Positions 1 through 7,896 of a stretch of DNA of 64,000 nt are shown in pieces. Both the position numbers and the translations under genes were made by a program. The notes under the pieces were generated by a model. That model did not search any database. It was given only the letters and a program-made list of their open reading frames with translations, and was not told the origin of the DNA. Numbering within the stretch: the first letter of the stretch is position 1; each line of letters begins with the position of its first letter. The DNA is from an uncultured Romboutsia sp. (GTDB lineage Bacteria > Bacillota > Clostridia > Peptostreptococcales > Peptostreptococcaceae), in NCBI GenBank assembly GCA_937880075.1, contig CALFLM010000102.1, forward strand, positions 1-64,000. Reading direction: 5' to 3'.

Positions 1-422
1 GTGAAAAACATAGACCAGTTATGATACACAGAGTTGCATTTGGAAGTATAGAAAGGTTCATAGGGATATTAATAGAGCATTATGCTGGTAAATTCCCAGT
101 TTGGTTAGCTCCAACTCAAGTTAGAATATTACCTATATCAGATAAGTATAATGACTACGCAAATGAAGTTAAAAAAGCTTTATTTGACAAAGGAATAAGA
201 GTAGAAATAGATGATAGAGCAGAAAAGACAGGATTTAAGATAAGAGAAGCACAACTTCAAAAGATACCTTACATGTTAATAGTAGGGGAAAAAGAAGCTG
301 CTGATAAGACTGTATCTGTAAGATCAAGAGATAATGGAGAAGTAGGAAGTATAAGTTTAGATGAATTTATAACTACTATATATGAAGAAGTTGAAAGTAG
401 AAAAAATGTAATACAAGACTAA
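1..422 (+). CDS. thrS: Threonyl-tRNA synthetase, C-terminal part (gene begins before the window)
   Basis: Charges tRNA-Thr with threonine in the cytoplasm. The frame is open from position 3 to the stop at 420-422, so only about the last 139 residues are present. It reads HRPVMIHR, then GSIERFIGILIEHYAG (end of the class II catalytic core, motif 3 region). Next comes the HGTP anticodon-binding domain (FPVWLAPTQVRILPIS, then KIPYMLIVGEKE, then VSVRSRDNGE). These are diagnostic of ThrS. The gene is followed at once by a bidirectional terminator and a convergent gene. The 5' end and any T-box leader lie outside the window. Confidence 0.95.
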   Translation, partial: EKHRPVMIHRVAFGSIERFIGILIEHYAGKFPVWLAPTQVRILPISDKYNDYANEVKKALFDKGIRVEIDDRAEKTGFKIREAQLQKIPYMLIVGEKEAADKTVSVRSRDNGEVGSISLDEFITTIYEEVESRKNVIQD

Positions 423-431
423 TTAATAAAC

Positions 432-466
432 AAAAAGAGTAATCTGGAATATAGATTACTCTTTTT
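432..466. terminator. Bidirectional intrinsic terminator between thrS and the convergent protease gene
   Basis: A 14-bp inverted repeat (AAAAAGAGTAATCT and its complement) flanks a 7-nt loop and has T-runs on both strands. It can therefore end thrS on the plus strand and the FtsH-like gene on the minus strand. Confidence 0.85.
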
Positions 467-469
467 GTA

Positions 470-1873
470 TTAACACATTTCTTTTCTTATTAAAGATTTT
501 AATTCTTCGTGAGTCATAGTTTCATTTTCAAATAAATGATTTGAAACTATATGTAAGTCATTTAGATTATTTTTTAACAACTCTAAAGTTTCATTATAGC
601 ATTGTTGAACTATACTATTAGCTTCATCTTGTATTTTCTCAGATAAGAATGTTTTATTATTTCCATCTAAAGTCATAAATCCTAAATTACTCATTCCATA
701 CTCACAAACCATTTGATTAGCTATCTCTGTAACTTTCTTTAAGTCGTCCTTTGCTCCAGTAGATTTATGATTGAATATAATTTCTTCAGAGGCTTTTCCT
801 GCAAGAAGTATTTTTATTTTTCCAATAAGTTCTTCTTTAGTATATATGTATCTATCTTCATCAGGTAATTGTAGAACATAACCTAAAGCCTGTCCTCTTG
901 GAACTATTGATATTTTTTGTATAGGACAAATTCCTACTAAATCACTAACTAGTGCATGTCCGGCTTCGTGATAAGAAACTATTTTCTTTTCCTTATCTAT
1001 TAAAGTTGAGTTTTTTGACTCAAGCCCAGCTATAACTCTTTCTAATGCTTTATCAAAATGAACAGAAGTAATTATATCACTATTATCTCTTACAGCAAAA
1101 ATGGCAGCCTCATTAGCTATATTAGCAAGATGTGCGCCATTAAATCCGTGAGTTTTTTTAGCTAGAGTCTCTAAATTTACAGAAGGATCTATTGGTTTAT
1201 TATCAGTGTGAACCTTTAAAATTTCATATCTAGTATGATAGTTAGGAGCACCTATATGAATATGTCTATCAAATCTACCGGGTCTAAGTAAAGCTTCATC
1301 AAGTAAGTCGAGTCTATTAGTAGCTCCTATTATTATTACATTTGAATCTTTAGTAAAACCATCCATTTCAACCAAAAGCTGATTTAAGGTTTGGTCCTTT
1401 TCATTATTGCTTTCTAAATGTCTTTTAGCACCTATTGCATCAATTTCATCTATAAAGATTATGCTTGGAGCTTCTTTTCTAGCTTTTTCAAAAAGAGTTC
1501 TTACTCTTTTTGCACCTACACCAACATATTTTTCAACAAACTCAGATCCTGTAACATTAAAGAATGAAGAGTTTGTCTCACCAGCCACTGCTGATGCGAG
1601 TAATGTTTTACCTGTACCAGGAGGACCATAAAATAATACGCCTTTTGGTATTTTCGCACCCATCTTTTTATATTTATCTGGAAACTTCATAAAGTCTACT
1701 ATTTCAAATAATTCCTCTTTAACTTCTTCTAATCCGGCAACATCGCAAAATGTAGTTTTAGGTTTAGATGAGTTAGAATCTTCACTTGAATTTTCTTTTT
1801 CCATTTTAGTTGTTTGGGCAAATACAGGCACTGGTTTGTTTATTTTTTTGAAAAAATTTTCCCACATTTTCAT
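470..1873 (-). CDS. FtsH-like AAA+ zinc metalloprotease lacking membrane anchor
   Basis: ATP-dependent protease related to FtsH. It has Walker A GPPGTGKT (about residues 83-90), Walker B IIFIDEID (about 138), the FtsH second region of homology (ATNRLDLLDEALLRPGRFDRH) and zinc site HEAGH (about 302-306), with the third ligand plausibly Asp in GAKDDL. All catalytic parts look intact. Unlike housekeeping FtsH (usually 600+ residues with two N-terminal membrane helices), this 467-residue protein starts with a short polar segment and shows no membrane helix, so it is probably cytosolic. The start at 1873 is chosen for a GAGGTG site 9 nt upstream; the open frame continues to 1921 without a good site. 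It is a paralogue of, not a replacement for, housekeeping ftsH. Substrates are unknown. Confidence 0.85.
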   Translation of the reverse strand: MKMWENFFKKINKPVPVFAQTTKMEKENSSEDSNSSKPKTTFCDVAGLEEVKEELFEIVDFMKFPDKYKKMGAKIPKGVLFYGPPGTGKTLLASAVAGETNSSFFNVTGSEFVEKYVGVGAKRVRTLFEKARKEAPSIIFIDEIDAIGAKRHLESNNEKDQTLNQLLVEMDGFTKDSNVIIIGATNRLDLLDEALLRPGRFDRHIHIGAPNYHTRYEILKVHTDNKPIDPSVNLETLAKKTHGFNGAHLANIANEAAIFAVRDNSDIITSVHFDKALERVIAGLESKNSTLIDKEKKIVSYHEAGHALVSDLVGICPIQKISIVPRGQALGYVLQLPDEDRYIYTKEELIGKIKILLAGKASEEIIFNHKSTGAKDDLKKVTEIANQMVCEYGMSNLGFMTLDGNNKTFLSEKIQDEANSIVQQCYNETLELLKNNLNDLHIVSNHLFENETMTHEELKSLIRKEMC

Positions 1874-2049
1874 AGCCATACACCTCGGATAATAAAAATT
1901 GTTTATTTTTAGATTTTCCATAGTTTATAAAATTTATTATTTAAATTTTTCCATTTCAAGTAATAAATTTCTAATATTTAAAAGTATAACCAGAAACTAC
2001 ATATATGATTACTTAATTTAAATTATTTTATAAAAAAATAAAAAAATAC

Positions 2050-2078
2050 TTGAAAAATTAATTGATAAGTGATATAGT
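2050..2078 (+). promoter_or_regulatory. Sigma-A type promoter for infC-rpmI-rplT
   Basis: TTGAAA, 17-nt spacer, TATAGT. It lies about 190 nt upstream of infC, leaving room for a long structured leader. Confidence 0.65.
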
Positions 2079-2084
2079 AATTAA

Positions 2085-2250
2085 AGTAAGATAATAAAGA
2101 AAACAAGAAGAAGTCCGCTTCTCACCTTACGATAAGTGTTGTAAGTGTAAATATAAGTTAAGTTTATATATGTTTATATATATATAACTTGTTTGAATAT
2201 GTTAACTTATATGCGGATGATTTTAATCATTCGCTTTTATTTTTATAAAA
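2085..2250 (+). promoter_or_regulatory. infC-rpmI-rplT leader, L20-leader type with attenuator hairpin
   Basis: The untranslated leader starts with a small hairpin (GAAG-TCCG-CTTC), followed by several pairing AT-rich arms. It ends in a stem GCGGATGATT/AATCATTCGC (about 2213-2234, one G-U pair) followed by a T-rich run, which reads as an intrinsic attenuator. In Firmicutes this operon is known to be repressed by ribosomal protein L20 binding its leader (Rfam L20_leader). Position and architecture fit; the class assignment is by context and not by covariance search. Confidence 0.6.
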
Positions 2251-2269
2251 AATTTGGAGGTGTCCTACC

Positions 2270-2779
2270 ATTAGTAAGGAACTAGCAATCAATGAACAAA
2301 TAAGAGATAAAGAAATAAGAGTTATCTCAGACAATGGAGAGCAACTTGGAGTAATGTCTGCTAAAGAAGCTCAAACAATAGCTAATAATAAAAATCTAGA
2401 TTTAGTAATGATATCACCTAATGCTAATCCGCCAGTATGTAAGATAATGGACTACGGTAAGTACAAGTATGAACAATCTAGAAAAGAAAAAGAATCTAAG
2501 AAAAAACAAAAGGTAGTAAATATAAAAGAAGTTAGATTAAGACCAGGTATAGAAGCTAATGACTTAAATACTAAAGCTAATCAAGCTATCAAGTTCCTTA
2601 AAAAAGGAGACAAAGTTAAAGTTGAACTTAGATTTAGAGGTAGAGAATTAGGACATAAAGACATTGGTAAAGAAGTAATGTTAAAGTTTATAGATATAGT
2701 AAAAGAGTTTGGAGAACCAACTAAAGCCCCAGCATTTGAGGGAAATAACATGGTTGTAATGATAGATCCAAAGAAATAA
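2270..2779 (+). CDS. infC: Translation initiation factor IF-3
   Basis: IF-3 binds the 30S subunit, prevents premature 50S joining and checks the start codon and initiator tRNA. The product is 169 residues: N-terminal domain (ELAINEQIRDKEIRVI), lysine-rich linker (KEKESKKKQKVV), then the C-terminal domain ending in NNMVVMIDPKK. The start is ATT at 2270, with GGAGG at 2256-2260 and a 9-nt spacer. The first ATG (2354) would delete the conserved first 28 residues. An AUU start is the classic IF-3 autoregulation device, because IF-3 discriminates against it. First gene of infC-rpmI-rplT. Confidence 0.96.
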   Translation: MSKELAINEQIRDKEIRVISDNGEQLGVMSAKEAQTIANNKNLDLVMISPNANPPVCKIMDYGKYKYEQSRKEKESKKKQKVVNIKEVRLRPGIEANDLNTKANQAIKFLKKGDKVKVELRFRGRELGHKDIGKEVMLKFIDIVKEFGEPTKAPAFEGNNMVVMIDPKK

Positions 2780-2806
2780 ATGATTAATTGAGAGGAGGAA
2801 TTTAAC

Positions 2807-3001
2807 ATGCCTAAAATGAAAACTCATAGAGGTGCTGCTAAAAGATTTAAAAAGACTGGAACTGGAAAATTAAAGAGAGCTAAAGCTTTCAGAAGACACA
2901 TATTAACTAAGAAAGCTGCTAAAACTAAGATGCAATTAAGAAAGTCTGGAATAGTTACAGCAGGAGATGCTAGAAGAATAGCACAATTATTACCATACTA
3001 A
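2807..3001 (+). CDS. rpmI: 50S ribosomal protein L35
   Basis: Small, very basic 64-residue ribosomal protein of the large subunit, starting MPKMKTHRGAAKRFKKTGTG, the standard L35 signature, at the usual family length. A strong GAGGAGG site lies about 9 nt upstream. It sits between infC and rplT as in nearly all Firmicutes and is probably co-transcribed and regulated with them through the infC leader. Confidence 0.98.
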   Translation: MPKMKTHRGAAKRFKKTGTGKLKRAKAFRRHILTKKAAKTKMQLRKSGIVTAGDARRIAQLLPY

Positions 3002-3061
3002 AAATCGGATAAAAAATAGATAAACAATTAATAAAAGAGGAAGACGAAGGAGGTCATAACG

Positions 3062-3418
3062 ATGGCAAGAGTTAAAAAAGCTATGAACGCTCGTAAGAAG
3101 CATAAGAAAGTATTAAAACTTGCAAAAGGATTTATAGGATCAAGAAGCAAATTATATAGACCAGCAAATACATTTGTAATGAAGGCGTTAAAGAACGCTT
3201 ATATAGGAAGAAAGTTAAAGAAGAGAGACTTCAGAAGACTTTGGATACAAAGAATAAACGCTGGAACAAGAGCTCATGGATTAACTTACTCAAGATTCAT
3301 GAACGGATTAAAATTAGCTGGTGTTGAAGTTAACAGAAAAATGTTAGCTGAAATGGCTATACATGATGCAGAAGGATTTGCTAAGTTAGTAGAAGTTGCT
3401 AAATCTAAATTAGCTTAA
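3062..3418 (+). CDS. rplT: 50S ribosomal protein L20
   Basis: 118-residue basic protein (MARVKKAMNARKKHKKVLKL, later RDFRRLWIQRINAGTRAHGL) matching L20 along its length. It binds 23S rRNA early in 50S assembly and, in Firmicutes, represses its own operon by binding the leader upstream of infC. The ribosome binding site AAGGAGG lies 7-8 nt upstream of the ATG. It is the last gene of the operon, followed by an intrinsic terminator. Confidence 0.98.
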   Translation: MARVKKAMNARKKHKKVLKLAKGFIGSRSKLYRPANTFVMKALKNAYIGRKLKKRDFRRLWIQRINAGTRAHGLTYSRFMNGLKLAGVEVNRKMLAEMAIHDAEGFAKLVEVAKSKLA

Positions 3419-3427
3419 TCATATATA

Positions 3428-3464
3428 AAAAGCTTTTGAATTTTATATTCAAGGGCTTTTTTAT
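3428..3464 (+). terminator. Intrinsic terminator after rplT
   Basis: Stem AAAGCTTTTGAA/TTCAAGGGCTTT (with G-U pairs) followed by a T-rich run. Confidence 0.75.
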
Positions 3465-3547
3465 ATTTTGATATATTTTAACTACTTAATAAATAAAAAG
3501 TCTAGTAAATATATATAATATAATTATATAAATTAACATAGGTATTG

Positions 3548-3576
3548 TTGTTTTTACCAAAGTTTTGGAATATAAT
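3548..3576 (+). promoter_or_regulatory. Promoter for ktrB-ktrA
   Basis: TTGTTT, 17-nt spacer, TATAAT, ending about 60 nt before the GTG start. The spacer contains a short palindrome CCAAA-GT-TTTGG that could be an operator; no regulator is assigned. Confidence 0.55.
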
Positions 3577-3637
3577 AAAATAATAATTATTAACTATTTT
3601 GAAATTAATCCCAAAATACAAAGGAGGTTCTAAAATA

Positions 3638-5014
3638 GTGAGAAAAATTGTTAAGACACTTTCTAATATTATAAATAAAATGGAACCTGCTCAAATCATG
3701 GTAACAGGATTTGCTATTATAATATTGATAGGAGCTATTTTACTTAATATGCCAATATCTACTCAAAATGGAGATAGTATAGGGTTTTTAGATGCATTAT
3801 TTACATCGACTTCGGCAGTTTGTGTTACAGGATTAATTGCAGTTGATACATCGACTTATTGGAGTTTTTTTGGACAATTAACAATTATAACTTTAATACA
3901 AATTGGTGGATTAGGATTTATGACTATGACAACATTATTTGCTCTTATAATTAAGAAAAGAATAAATTTGAAAGAAAGACTTTTACTACAAGAATCTTTG
4001 AATCAAATAGATTTATCAGGATTAGTTAAATTAACGAGGTACATATTAATTACAACAGTTTTAATAGAAGGAATAGGGGCATTATTATTGTCAACTGTAT
4101 TTATACCTCAATTTGGAACGTTAAAAGGTATTTGGTATAGTATATTTCATGCTATATCAGCATTTTGTAATGCAGGTTTTGATTTAATGGGATCAGTTAG
4201 TGGTCCATTTTCGTCCTTAACATATTATGTAAATAACTTTACTATAACGATAACAATATCTCTATTAATTATTTTAGGTGGTATAGGATTCCCTGTAATC
4301 CTTGATGTGATAAGAAACAAAAAGTTATCAAAATTAAATATACACTCTAAAATTGTACTTTTTACTACTTTTGTTTTAATAGGATTTGGAATGTTATTTA
4401 TACTATTATTAGAGTATAATAATCCAAAAACGCTAGGTCAATTAGGATTTGGAGGAAAAATATTAGCATCACTGTTCCAATCAGTAACACTTAGAACTGC
4501 TGGATTTAATACAATAGATTTAGCTGCTATGAGAGAGATTAGTATATTTTTTATGATAATATTAATGTTTATAGGTGCATCTCCAGCCTCTACAGGTGGA
4601 GGGGTAAAAACTACTACAATAGCTACATTAATATTAACTGTAAAGTCATTTATATTAGAAAAGCAAGATATAGAAGTATGTGAAAGAAGGATAAGTGAAA
4701 CTACTGTTAAAAAATCATTAGGAATATTTTTAATAGGTATAGCTTTATTTTTAGCAGGAACTATTATTATATCTATAACTGATCCTGACTTTAGCTTACT
4801 TGAAGCTGGATTTGAGGTAGTATCTGCTATTGCTACGGTTGGGCTTAGTATAGGTGGAAGTCCAAATCTAAGTGTTTTAGGAAAAATATTTATAATGTTA
4901 TTTATGTTTATGGGAAGAGTTGGATCTTTAACTATATTTATGGCATTAGCATCAAGAGGAGTTAAGAAAAGTCCTCTTATTAGATATCCAGAAGGTAAAA
5001 TAATAGTTGGATAA
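3638..5014 (+). CDS. ktrB: Potassium uptake transporter, membrane subunit (KtrB/TrkH family)
   Basis: Channel-like K+ (or Na+/K+) transporter of the plasma membrane with repeated membrane-pore-membrane units. Selectivity-filter-type segments are visible, such as TSTSAVCVTGL, SAFCNAGFD, LRTAGFNTIDL and SAIATVGLSIG. The product is 458 residues, close to KtrB length. The start is taken as GTG at 3638, because AAGGAGG (3621-3627) is 10 nt upstream; an in-frame TTG at 3599 has no such site. The cytosolic gating subunit follows 40 nt downstream, so the pair forms a Ktr-type system, which in Firmicutes is commonly controlled by nucleotides and c-di-AMP through the RCK subunit. Confidence 0.92.
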   Translation: MRKIVKTLSNIINKMEPAQIMVTGFAIIILIGAILLNMPISTQNGDSIGFLDALFTSTSAVCVTGLIAVDTSTYWSFFGQLTIITLIQIGGLGFMTMTTLFALIIKKRINLKERLLLQESLNQIDLSGLVKLTRYILITTVLIEGIGALLLSTVFIPQFGTLKGIWYSIFHAISAFCNAGFDLMGSVSGPFSSLTYYVNNFTITITISLLIILGGIGFPVILDVIRNKKLSKLNIHSKIVLFTTFVLIGFGMLFILLLEYNNPKTLGQLGFGGKILASLFQSVTLRTAGFNTIDLAAMREISIFFMIILMFIGASPASTGGGVKTTTIATLILTVKSFILEKQDIEVCERRISETTVKKSLGIFLIGIALFLAGTIIISITDPDFSLLEAGFEVVSAIATVGLSIGGSPNLSVLGKIFIMLFMFMGRVGSLTIFMALASRGVKKSPLIRYPEGKIIVG

Positions 5015-5054
5015 ATTAAAATAAATTTACTTAATATATAGAGAGGTAAAAGTT

Positions 5055-5726
5055 ATGAAACAATATATAGTTATAGGGTGTGGAAGGTTTGGAGCTTCAT
5101 TAGCAACAACTATGCATCTTTTAGGTCATCAAGTAATGGCTATAGATAAGAGTGAAGAAATAATTCAGAACATAGTTGATAAAGTTACTCATGCAGCTAT
5201 AGTAGATGTTACAGATGAGCAAGCTCTAAGATCTATAGGATTAGGAAACTTTGACGTAGCTATAATAGCAATAGGGTCTGATATAAGAGCATCTATAATG
5301 GCAACACTTATAGCTAAAGAAATGGGAGTATCTCAGATTGTATGTAAAGCAAAAGAGGAATTACAAGCAAAAGTTCTTTATAAAATAGGAGCTGATAGAG
5401 TAGTATTCCCTGAAAGAGATATGGGAGTTAGAGTTGCTCATAATTTAGTTTCAGATAATATACTAGATCATATTGAATTAGATCCAGAATATTCTATAGT
5501 AGAAATAGTTACACCAACTAGCTGGGTAGGAAGAACTCTAGTTGATTTAGAATTAAGAGCAAGATACGAAATAACTGTACTTGCTATAAAAAATGGTAAG
5601 AGTATAAATGTAACGCCAGCGCCAGATGAAGAACTTAAAGCAGGAAGTATACTTGTTGTAATTGGACAAAGTAGCAATATAAGTAGTATTACTTCTGAAA
5701 ATAAAGATGTAATTAGGAGAAAGTAG
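5055..5726 (+). CDS. ktrA: Potassium uptake regulatory subunit (KtrA/TrkA, RCK domain)
   Basis: Cytosolic gating subunit for the preceding KtrB-like channel. The 223-residue protein has an N-terminal Rossmann/RCK_N domain with dinucleotide-binding motif GCGRFGAS (about residues 8-15) and acidic ends at MAIDKSEE and VDVTDEQ. An RCK_C domain follows (from about residue 135; ILVVIGQSSNI near the end). The single RCK_N plus RCK_C layout is KtrA-type, not the duplicated TrkA of enterobacteria. ATP/ADP binding to RCK_N and c-di-AMP binding to RCK_C are known for the family; neither can be confirmed from sequence alone. It runs directly into the next gene with only 2 nt between. Confidence 0.92.
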   Translation: MKQYIVIGCGRFGASLATTMHLLGHQVMAIDKSEEIIQNIVDKVTHAAIVDVTDEQALRSIGLGNFDVAIIAIGSDIRASIMATLIAKEMGVSQIVCKAKEELQAKVLYKIGADRVVFPERDMGVRVAHNLVSDNILDHIELDPEYSIVEIVTPTSWVGRTLVDLELRARYEITVLAIKNGKSINVTPAPDEELKAGSILVVIGQSSNISSITSENKDVIRRK

Positions 5727-5728
5727 TT

Positions 5729-6526
5729 ATGTCTATGATAATAACAGCTAAAGATAATGATAAAGTAAAATACACAAAGTCTTTATTAAAATCAAAAAAT
5801 AGAAATAAAGAATCAAAATTTATAATAGAGGGATATAGAATATTAACACTTGCTATAGAATGTAGAGCTAAGTTAGATTATGTATTTATAAATGAGGATT
5901 TTGAAAAAAAACAAGAACATAAAGAATTTTTAGATGTATTGAAGACAAAGGATATAAGAGTATACAAAACTACTAATAAAATCTTTGAAGATTTGACAGA
6001 TACTGAAAATACTCAAGGTATAATCGGTGTAGTTAAATTTAAGCAAAGAACATTAGAAGAAAATTTAACTGATGATAATAGGTTCGTATTAATATTAGAT
6101 AGAATACAAGATCCTGGTAATATGGGAACGATAATAAGAACTGCAGATGCAGCTGGGGTAGATGCAATAATTGCATTAAAAGGATGTGTAGATATATATA
6201 ACCCAAAAGTAATAAGATCAACTATGGGATCTATATTTGATATGAATGTAATTCATTCTACTCAAGAAGAAGCATTAAGGATACTTAAGTTAAAGAAATT
6301 TGATATAGTATCTAGTTACTTAGATACAAATAATTATTATAATACTGTGGAATATAATTATAAGACTGCGCTAGTAATAGGAAATGAAGCCAATGGAATA
6401 AATGAAGAATTAGTATCAAAATCAGACATATTGGTTAAAATACCTATATATGGTAAGGCAGAATCTTTAAATGCAGCAATAAGTTCTGCAATACTTATGT
6501 ATGAGATAAAAAAATACTTAGTTTAA
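5729..6526 (+). CDS. SpoU/TrmH family RNA 2'-O-methyltransferase
   Basis: SPOUT-fold methyltransferase of 265 residues. The N-terminal substrate-binding domain (KYTKSLLKSKNRNKESKFIIEG) is followed by the catalytic domain with motif 1 (LDRIQDPGNMGTIIRTADAAG), motif 2 (VIGNEANGI) and motif 3 (IPIYGKAESLNAAISSAI). It probably methylates a ribose in rRNA or tRNA with S-adenosylmethionine; the exact target cannot be read from the sequence. Homologues sit just upstream of pheST in many Firmicutes. An AGGAG site lies upstream of the ATG. Confidence 0.9.
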   Translation: MSMIITAKDNDKVKYTKSLLKSKNRNKESKFIIEGYRILTLAIECRAKLDYVFINEDFEKKQEHKEFLDVLKTKDIRVYKTTNKIFEDLTDTENTQGIIGVVKFKQRTLEENLTDDNRFVLILDRIQDPGNMGTIIRTADAAGVDAIIALKGCVDIYNPKVIRSTMGSIFDMNVIHSTQEEALRILKLKKFDIVSSYLDTNNYYNTVEYNYKTALVIGNEANGINEELVSKSDILVKIPIYGKAESLNAAISSAILMYEIKKYLV

Positions 6527-6529
6527 AAG

Positions 6530-6559
6530 TTGTTAATTATACATTTTATATGTTATAAT
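6530..6559 (+). promoter_or_regulatory. Promoter of the pheST T-box transcript
   Basis: TTGTTA, 18-nt spacer, TATAAT, just after the methyltransferase stop and upstream of the T-box leader. Confidence 0.65.
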
Positions 6560-6565
6560 TATACA

Positions 6566-6828
6566 AAAAAATATATTTTAAAATACAATGAAAGAGAAAA
6601 GTATTTTGAATTAACTTAGCACAGAGAGAAGTACCAAGGCTGAAAGTACTTTGTAAGAATTCAAAAGAAGTTCCCTCTGGAGTATTAAAGCTGAAATTAA
6701 TAGTAGGCTTTAACGTTAAAACGCGTTAAGTTTATTTGAGGTGGTTTAAAATTTATAATTTTAGACTACTAGGGTGGTACCGCGAAATAATAGTCTTTCG
6801 TCCCTAGATTGGGATGAAGGGCTTTTTT
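6566..6828 (+). promoter_or_regulatory. T-box riboswitch (tRNA-Phe responsive) controlling pheST
   Basis: The leader contains the invariant T-box AGGGTGGTACCGCG (6771-6784). After it comes a terminator stem (about 6793-6825, GTCTTTCGTCCC paired with GGGATGAAGGGC) and a T-run. Stem I closes through CAGAGAGAA/TTCCCTCTG. A TTC triplet at 6660-6662 in the internal loop fits a phenylalanine specifier codon. Uncharged tRNA-Phe should pair with the specifier and T-box and favour antitermination, turning on pheS and pheT. Confidence 0.92.
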
Positions 6829-6860
6829 TATATGAATAAATAGTGAAAGGATGATATATA

Positions 6861-7880
6861 GTGCAAGAAAAATTACTTAATTTACAAGAAGTTGCTTTAA
6901 ATGAAATTAAAGATACTTCTAGTATAGAAGTTGTAGAAAGTCTAAGAGTTAAGTACTTAGGTAAAAAAGGTGAAATAACTGCTATTCTTAAAGAAATGGG
7001 TAAGTTATCAGCAGAAGAAAGACCAGTTATAGGTCAAATTGCTAATAAGGTAAGAGAATCGTTAGAAGAAAGTATATCTTCAAAGAAGGAAGAATTAAAA
7101 GCTATAGAAAAGCAAAAGAAATTAGCTGAAGAGGTTATAGATGTTACTATGCCAGCTAAATCTGTTAAAGTAGGAAAGAAGCATCCTATATCTCAAATAA
7201 TAGATGAGGTAAGTGAAATATTTATGGGAATGGGATTCTCTATAGCAGAAGGTCCAGAAGTTGAGACTGTTGAAAATAATTTTGATGCATTAAATGCGCC
7301 GATAGACCATCCATCAAGAGATATGAGCGATACATTCTACATAAATAGTGAATTATTACTTAGAACACAAACATCTCCAGTTCAAGTTAGAACAATGAAA
7401 GGTCAAGAATTACCTATAAAGATAATAGCTCCAGGAAGATGTTTTAGATTTGATGCTCCAGATGCTACACATTCTCCAATGTTCCATCAAATAGAAGGAC
7501 TTGTAGTTGGAAAAGATGTAACAATGGCTCAATTAAAAGGAACATTAGATATGTTCGTTAAAAAATTATTTGGAGAAAATACAAAAACTAAATTTAGACC
7601 ACACAACTTCCCATTTACAGAACCAAGTGCAGAAGTAGATGTTACTTGTTTCAAGTGCCAAGGTGAAGGGTGTCCTATGTGTAAACAAGAAGGATGGATA
7701 GAAATATTAGGAGCAGGTATGGTTCATCCAAATGTACTTAGAAACTGTGGAATAGACCCAGAAGTTTATAGTGGATTTGCTTTTGGTATGGGTGTAGATA
7801 GAATAACTATGCTTAAGTATGAAATAGATGATATAAGATTATTATTCGAAAATGATATGAGATTTTTAGATCAATTTTAA
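6861..7880 (+). CDS. pheS: Phenylalanyl-tRNA synthetase alpha subunit
   Basis: Catalytic subunit of the alpha2-beta2 enzyme that charges tRNA-Phe. It has 339 residues: an N-terminal coiled-coil arm that contacts tRNA (about 1-90), then the class II core with HPISQIIDEV, TSPVQVRTM, APGRCFRFDAPDATHSPMFHQ (motif 2) and FAFGMGVDRITML (motif 3). A Cys cluster CFKCQGEGCPMC (about 254-265) is present. The start is GTG at 6861 with AAAGGA upstream. It is controlled by the T-box leader and co-transcribed with pheT. Confidence 0.97.
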   Translation: MQEKLLNLQEVALNEIKDTSSIEVVESLRVKYLGKKGEITAILKEMGKLSAEERPVIGQIANKVRESLEESISSKKEELKAIEKQKKLAEEVIDVTMPAKSVKVGKKHPISQIIDEVSEIFMGMGFSIAEGPEVETVENNFDALNAPIDHPSRDMSDTFYINSELLLRTQTSPVQVRTMKGQELPIKIIAPGRCFRFDAPDATHSPMFHQIEGLVVGKDVTMAQLKGTLDMFVKKLFGENTKTKFRPHNFPFTEPSAEVDVTCFKCQGEGCPMCKQEGWIEILGAGMVHPNVLRNCGIDPEVYSGFAFGMGVDRITMLKYEIDDIRLLFENDMRFLDQF

Positions 7881-7896
7881 TTAGGAGGTTTTTAAT

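Noticed and set aside
1407..1631. Plus-strand ORF inside the FtsH-like gene
   Set aside because: It is the antisense shadow of the strongly conserved AAA domain, has no ribosome binding site, and its translation has no recognisable motif.
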